64,000 nucleotides of DNA from Syngnathus acus. Its lineage: Eukaryota; Chordata; Actinopteri; Syngnathiformes; Syngnathidae. The position numbers and the translations under genes are program-made. Shown here piece by piece: positions 62,047 through 64,000 of this stretch (positions within the stretch are counted from its first letter, which is position 1; every line of letters begins with the position of its first letter). The notes beneath the pieces are model-generated. The model did not search any database. It saw only the letters and a list, made by a program, of their open reading frames with translations, and was not told the DNA's origin. The stretch spans positions 5,826,001 to 5,890,000 of the forward strand of contig NC_051099.1 of the NCBI RefSeq assembly GCF_901709675.1, written 5' to 3'.

Positions 62047-62873
62047 TTTTGATTGATTATTATTTTTTTCTTCTTCTTCCTCCAACATGATGCTTTTAGG
62101 GCGCGTGGGTAAAAAAAAAAGTGGCACTCATGGCATCCCTGGAGCAGGCACTTGTACGTGTGTGTGTTTTTGGTGTGGTGTTCCTTCTCGCCATTTCACG
62201 CCCATGTGCCATCAAGGTCTCCACGTATGTTTAAAAGAATATTGACAACATGTAAAAAAGAAAAAAAAAGCACCAAGTTATTTTATTTTTATCCAAGCAC
62301 TGAGGACCAACAACTTTGCTCCGTTCGGACCAAGCGTAACAATTTTCTTTTTAAGCATAAAAAAGCTTTTTTTTATTGGTTGTTTCTTTTCCATTTTGGT
62401 GGCAACACAAGTGCCAGTCCAGAAGTCGCTCTGTATTATTAAGAAATTTAAAGATGATAGTGTTTCTTTTTTTATTATTTTAATGATGATGATGATTTGA
62501 ATTGCTATAGTTTTTGTCTACCTCAGCACCCAATCTTAGCCTAATCTTAGAAGGTGCCCAATTATTTTTTAGTTTTTCTTTTGTTTTGTTTTTTGGTTTT
62601 TTTTGTTCTCTTCTCGTTTTATTTTTTGTTCTTATCATTGAAAATTGCATTAGAGCTTTGCAAAAAATGAAAAATGTCCTTTGTCTTTTCCAACGACAAT
62701 GTGCGATTTTTTTTTTCCACAACTCCCCACTGTGGCAACATGTTTTCATATGTCTCGCCACCGTCTGTTAATATTGAGGTTACGTTTTGTTTTTGGATTC
62801 ATTTCCATGTAGAATCAGACGCATCACTTTGTAACATTTCAGTGTTCTCTGATGGAGTGTGAAAAAAAAATGA

Positions 62874-62879
62874 AATAAA
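62874..62879 (+). terminator. zbtb16: zbtb16 poly(A) signal (first AATAAA)
   Basis: First canonical AATAAA after the stop, followed within about 40-60 bases by a GT/T-rich stretch (TGTTGTGCCTTTTTG), the usual layout of a cleavage site. Confidence 0.65.
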
Positions 62880-63083
62880 CATTTAATGCTGCAGGTCCTT
62901 CCATGTTGTCACTAAAGTCGTCAATGTTGTGCCTTTTTGATCGTGGAAAAAAATATTAAAGAATTTTTTCTTTGGGGTTTTACATCCTACTAACAGTATA
63001 TTGTCTTTTTGTAGTGAGTGGATTGATTTTGTTTGTTTTTTATTTATGGGTTTCATTATAAAAAATCAATTGTACACACAGGA

Positions 63084-63089
63084 AATAAA
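63084..63089 (+). terminator. zbtb16: alternative poly(A) signal AATAAA
   Basis: Second AATAAA, followed by TGTCAGTTGTCTTTGT. A longer 3' end is possible. Confidence 0.45.
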
Positions 63090-63270
63090 CAATGGACTTT
63101 ATGTCAGTTGTCTTTGTACTCTCACTGGCTTTTTTTCCCTTAATTTTACACCAACCATTGTTTTTAATTATCTATACATTCCTCCTAATCACAATTACAA
63201 AAGTAAAGTCTATTTTTTGTATTATTTTTCAAACTCGGGGTACTACTAAAGAATGGATTAAAAAGAATAC

Positions 63271-63276
63271 AATAAA
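63271..63276 (+). terminator. zbtb16: alternative poly(A) signal AATAAA
   Basis: Third AATAAA before the putative downstream promoter; the downstream GT-rich element is weaker. Confidence 0.35.
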
Positions 63277-63435
63277 GTAGATCAAATGATTTATAAATGA
63301 TTGCAAAATGTTCTTACATTCTGTAAAAATAGTTGGAAATCTTTGTTGTAGTACATAGCTGAGTAAATGTAGAATTTTGATCGTTTTCCTGTTTCATTTC
63401 AAATGTGTTTATTTGTTAGAATAGTTTGATTCCAA

Positions 63436-63446
63436 GCACATGCGCA
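63436..63446. promoter_or_regulatory. NRF1-like site, putative downstream promoter
   Basis: GCACATGCGCA differs by one base from the NRF1 core GCGCATGCGCA, in a locally CpG-containing segment that stands out from the AT-rich 3' UTR. NRF1 sites are typical of housekeeping promoters. Confidence 0.45.
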
Positions 63447-63579
63447 GTCTGCGCCGAGCACGCCGGTGGAAGGCGACAAAAAGGGAAATGGCGCCACCTG
63501 TTGGAGTAAAACAACTCTAGCCGTACTTCGCTCTGTTGATTTTCATGTAGCCCGCAATTAATTGTTGGTGATTTTACAG
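63447..63579 (+). other. putative 5' non-coding first exon of the next gene
   Basis: Downstream of the NRF1-like site, ending at ACAG before a consensus donor GTGAGT (63580). It contains an ATG in fair context at 63488 that opens a 10-codon frame closed by TAG at 63518-63520, so if transcribed it would be a 5' UTR with a short upstream ORF. A pyrimidine-containing acceptor (GTCGTTTTGACAG, ending 63683) and a GTAAGT at 63770 could bound a second small exon. The gene cannot be identified; the main coding exons would lie beyond the window. Confidence 0.35.
63489..63505 (-). promoter_or_regulatory. CTCF-like site at the 3' boundary of the zbtb16 locus
   Basis: TGGCGCCACCTGTTGGA matches the reverse complement of the CTCF consensus (TGGCGCCMCCTGSTGG) with one main mismatch. 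It lies between the zbtb16 poly(A) signals and the next putative gene, a position where boundary elements are common. Confidence 0.4.
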
Positions 63580-63599
63580 GTGAGTCATGTCATTTATAC

Positions 63600-64000
63600 A
63601 ATTTAAGTGTTGTTATTAAGCTGCTTAGCAACTATGCTACCTGACGGACTGACTGTTATCTTCATTTTCTGTCGTTTTGACAGGGAGTGGGGGGAAATTG
63701 TTCACTGCTCATACTTGAATGTTATTGGGGCTAATGAGGAAGGAAGGGAGGAAGGAAGGAACAAAAGGGAGTAAGTCTGCGTCATTTAATATTTTGAGGT
63801 AAGCCATCAACTTTGGTCTGGACCTTTGATGCTCATTCTAAGGTTAACATTAATTTCATTGAATTTGGTGAAAAGAATGTTCGTTTGTTTTTCACAAAAC
63901 CGTAAAATACTTTTATCAAATGACGACAAGCTGGTGAGTTGAAACTGCTGTGTAACGACATATAAAGCACACTAAAATCAGTTTATTTCATTGAAAGTCA
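63600..64000 (+). other. right-edge sequence, probable intron or start of the next gene
   Basis: Contains a GGAAG-rich purine tract (63738-63765) and otherwise unassigned sequence. No coding frame is supportable. Confidence 0.3.

Larger units (their letters stand above)
1..62895 (+). other. zbtb16: zbtb16 locus, 3' part (ZF1 to 3' UTR)
   Basis: Gene-level entry for the PLZF transcription factor. Six exons on the + strand splice in one frame and encode nine C2H2 fingers followed by the family's unmistakable C-terminal tail. Family knowledge: PLZF is a nuclear sequence-specific repressor with an N-terminal BTB/POZ dimerisation domain that recruits corepressors and a nine-finger DNA-binding region; it acts in stem-cell maintenance, limb and axial patterning and innate-like lymphocytes. 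The BTB half must lie left of base 1. Five GT-AG introns of 23170, 13922, 14181, 3599 and 1580 bp were assigned by joining reading frames. The locus seems compressed relative to the human gene, as expected in a teleost. The right end is set at the first AATAAA after the stop; the true cleavage site could be up to about 400 bp further on. Confidence 0.95.
57262..62895 (+). other. zbtb16: zbtb16 3' UTR (about 5.6 kb)
   Basis: Downstream of the stop there is no further exon or promoter-like sequence until about 63.4 kb, and no AATAAA until 62874, so a very long 3' UTR is the simplest reading. It is U-rich, with GGAAGG repeats just after the stop (57281-57306), a Pumilio-type TGTACATA at 57831-57838, a GT-rich stretch (59280-59340), a degenerate T-rich minisatellite (about 59850-60290), a TAA repeat (60882-60906) and a miniature-element-like insertion (61815-62046). 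Weaker poly(A) variants (ATTAAA near 60699 and 61729) could produce shorter forms. Extent is inferred; no transcript evidence. Confidence 0.7.

Noticed and set aside
62988-63014. TACTAAC followed by T-rich sequence and TAG, a textbook splice acceptor
   Set aside because: It lies between zbtb16 poly(A) signals with no open frame downstream and no matching donor in the 3' UTR; likely coincidental in T-rich DNA.

Overview
This is a vertebrate, almost certainly teleost fish, genomic window. It has long AT/GC-mixed introns with many CA/GT and AT microsatellites, GT-AG splice sites, fish-type non-autonomous DNA transposons and no prokaryotic gene structure. One gene is clearly recognisable and fills most of the window on the + strand: zbtb16 (PLZF, the BTB/POZ and C2H2 zinc-finger transcription factor). 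The whole zinc-finger half is present. The upstream part (5' UTR, BTB domain, repression domain) lies outside the left edge. Whether this is the zbtb16a or zbtb16b paralogue cannot be decided from the C-terminal half alone.

Layout: six coding exons at 1-52, 23223-23320, 37243-37329, 51511-51681, 55281-55451 and 57032-57261 join in frame. They give 268 complete codons plus the truncated first Cys codon, carrying nine C2H2 fingers (all C-x2-C-x12-H-x3-H) and the conserved C-terminal tail ending in YLYLCYV. Introns are 23.2, 13.9, 14.2, 3.6 and 1.6 kb. The stop codon at 57259-57261 is followed by a very long, U-rich 3' UTR; the first canonical AATAAA I find is at 62874-62879, with two more at 63084 and 63271.

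The introns hold no other gene I can support. They contain at least three copies of one hAT-type miniature element (one with a perfect 8-bp target duplication), two copies of a TATCGG-rich repeat with a CTCF-like core, a Tc1-like inverted-repeat fragment just upstream of the sixth- and seventh-finger exon, microsatellites, a direct 49-bp repeat pair, and several motif clusters that could be enhancers. One of these is a full-consensus glucocorticoid/androgen receptor site, worth noting because human ZBTB16 is a known steroid-induced gene.

At the right edge (about 63.43-63.58 kb), after the zbtb16 poly(A) signals, an NRF1-like site, a CTCF-like site, a short upstream ORF and a consensus splice donor suggest the first exon of the next gene. 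Its identity cannot be told.

I found no previously undescribed system. The most useful observations are a one-residue-longer linker between fingers 5 and 6, the symmetrical phase-1 exon set, and the transposon footprints.
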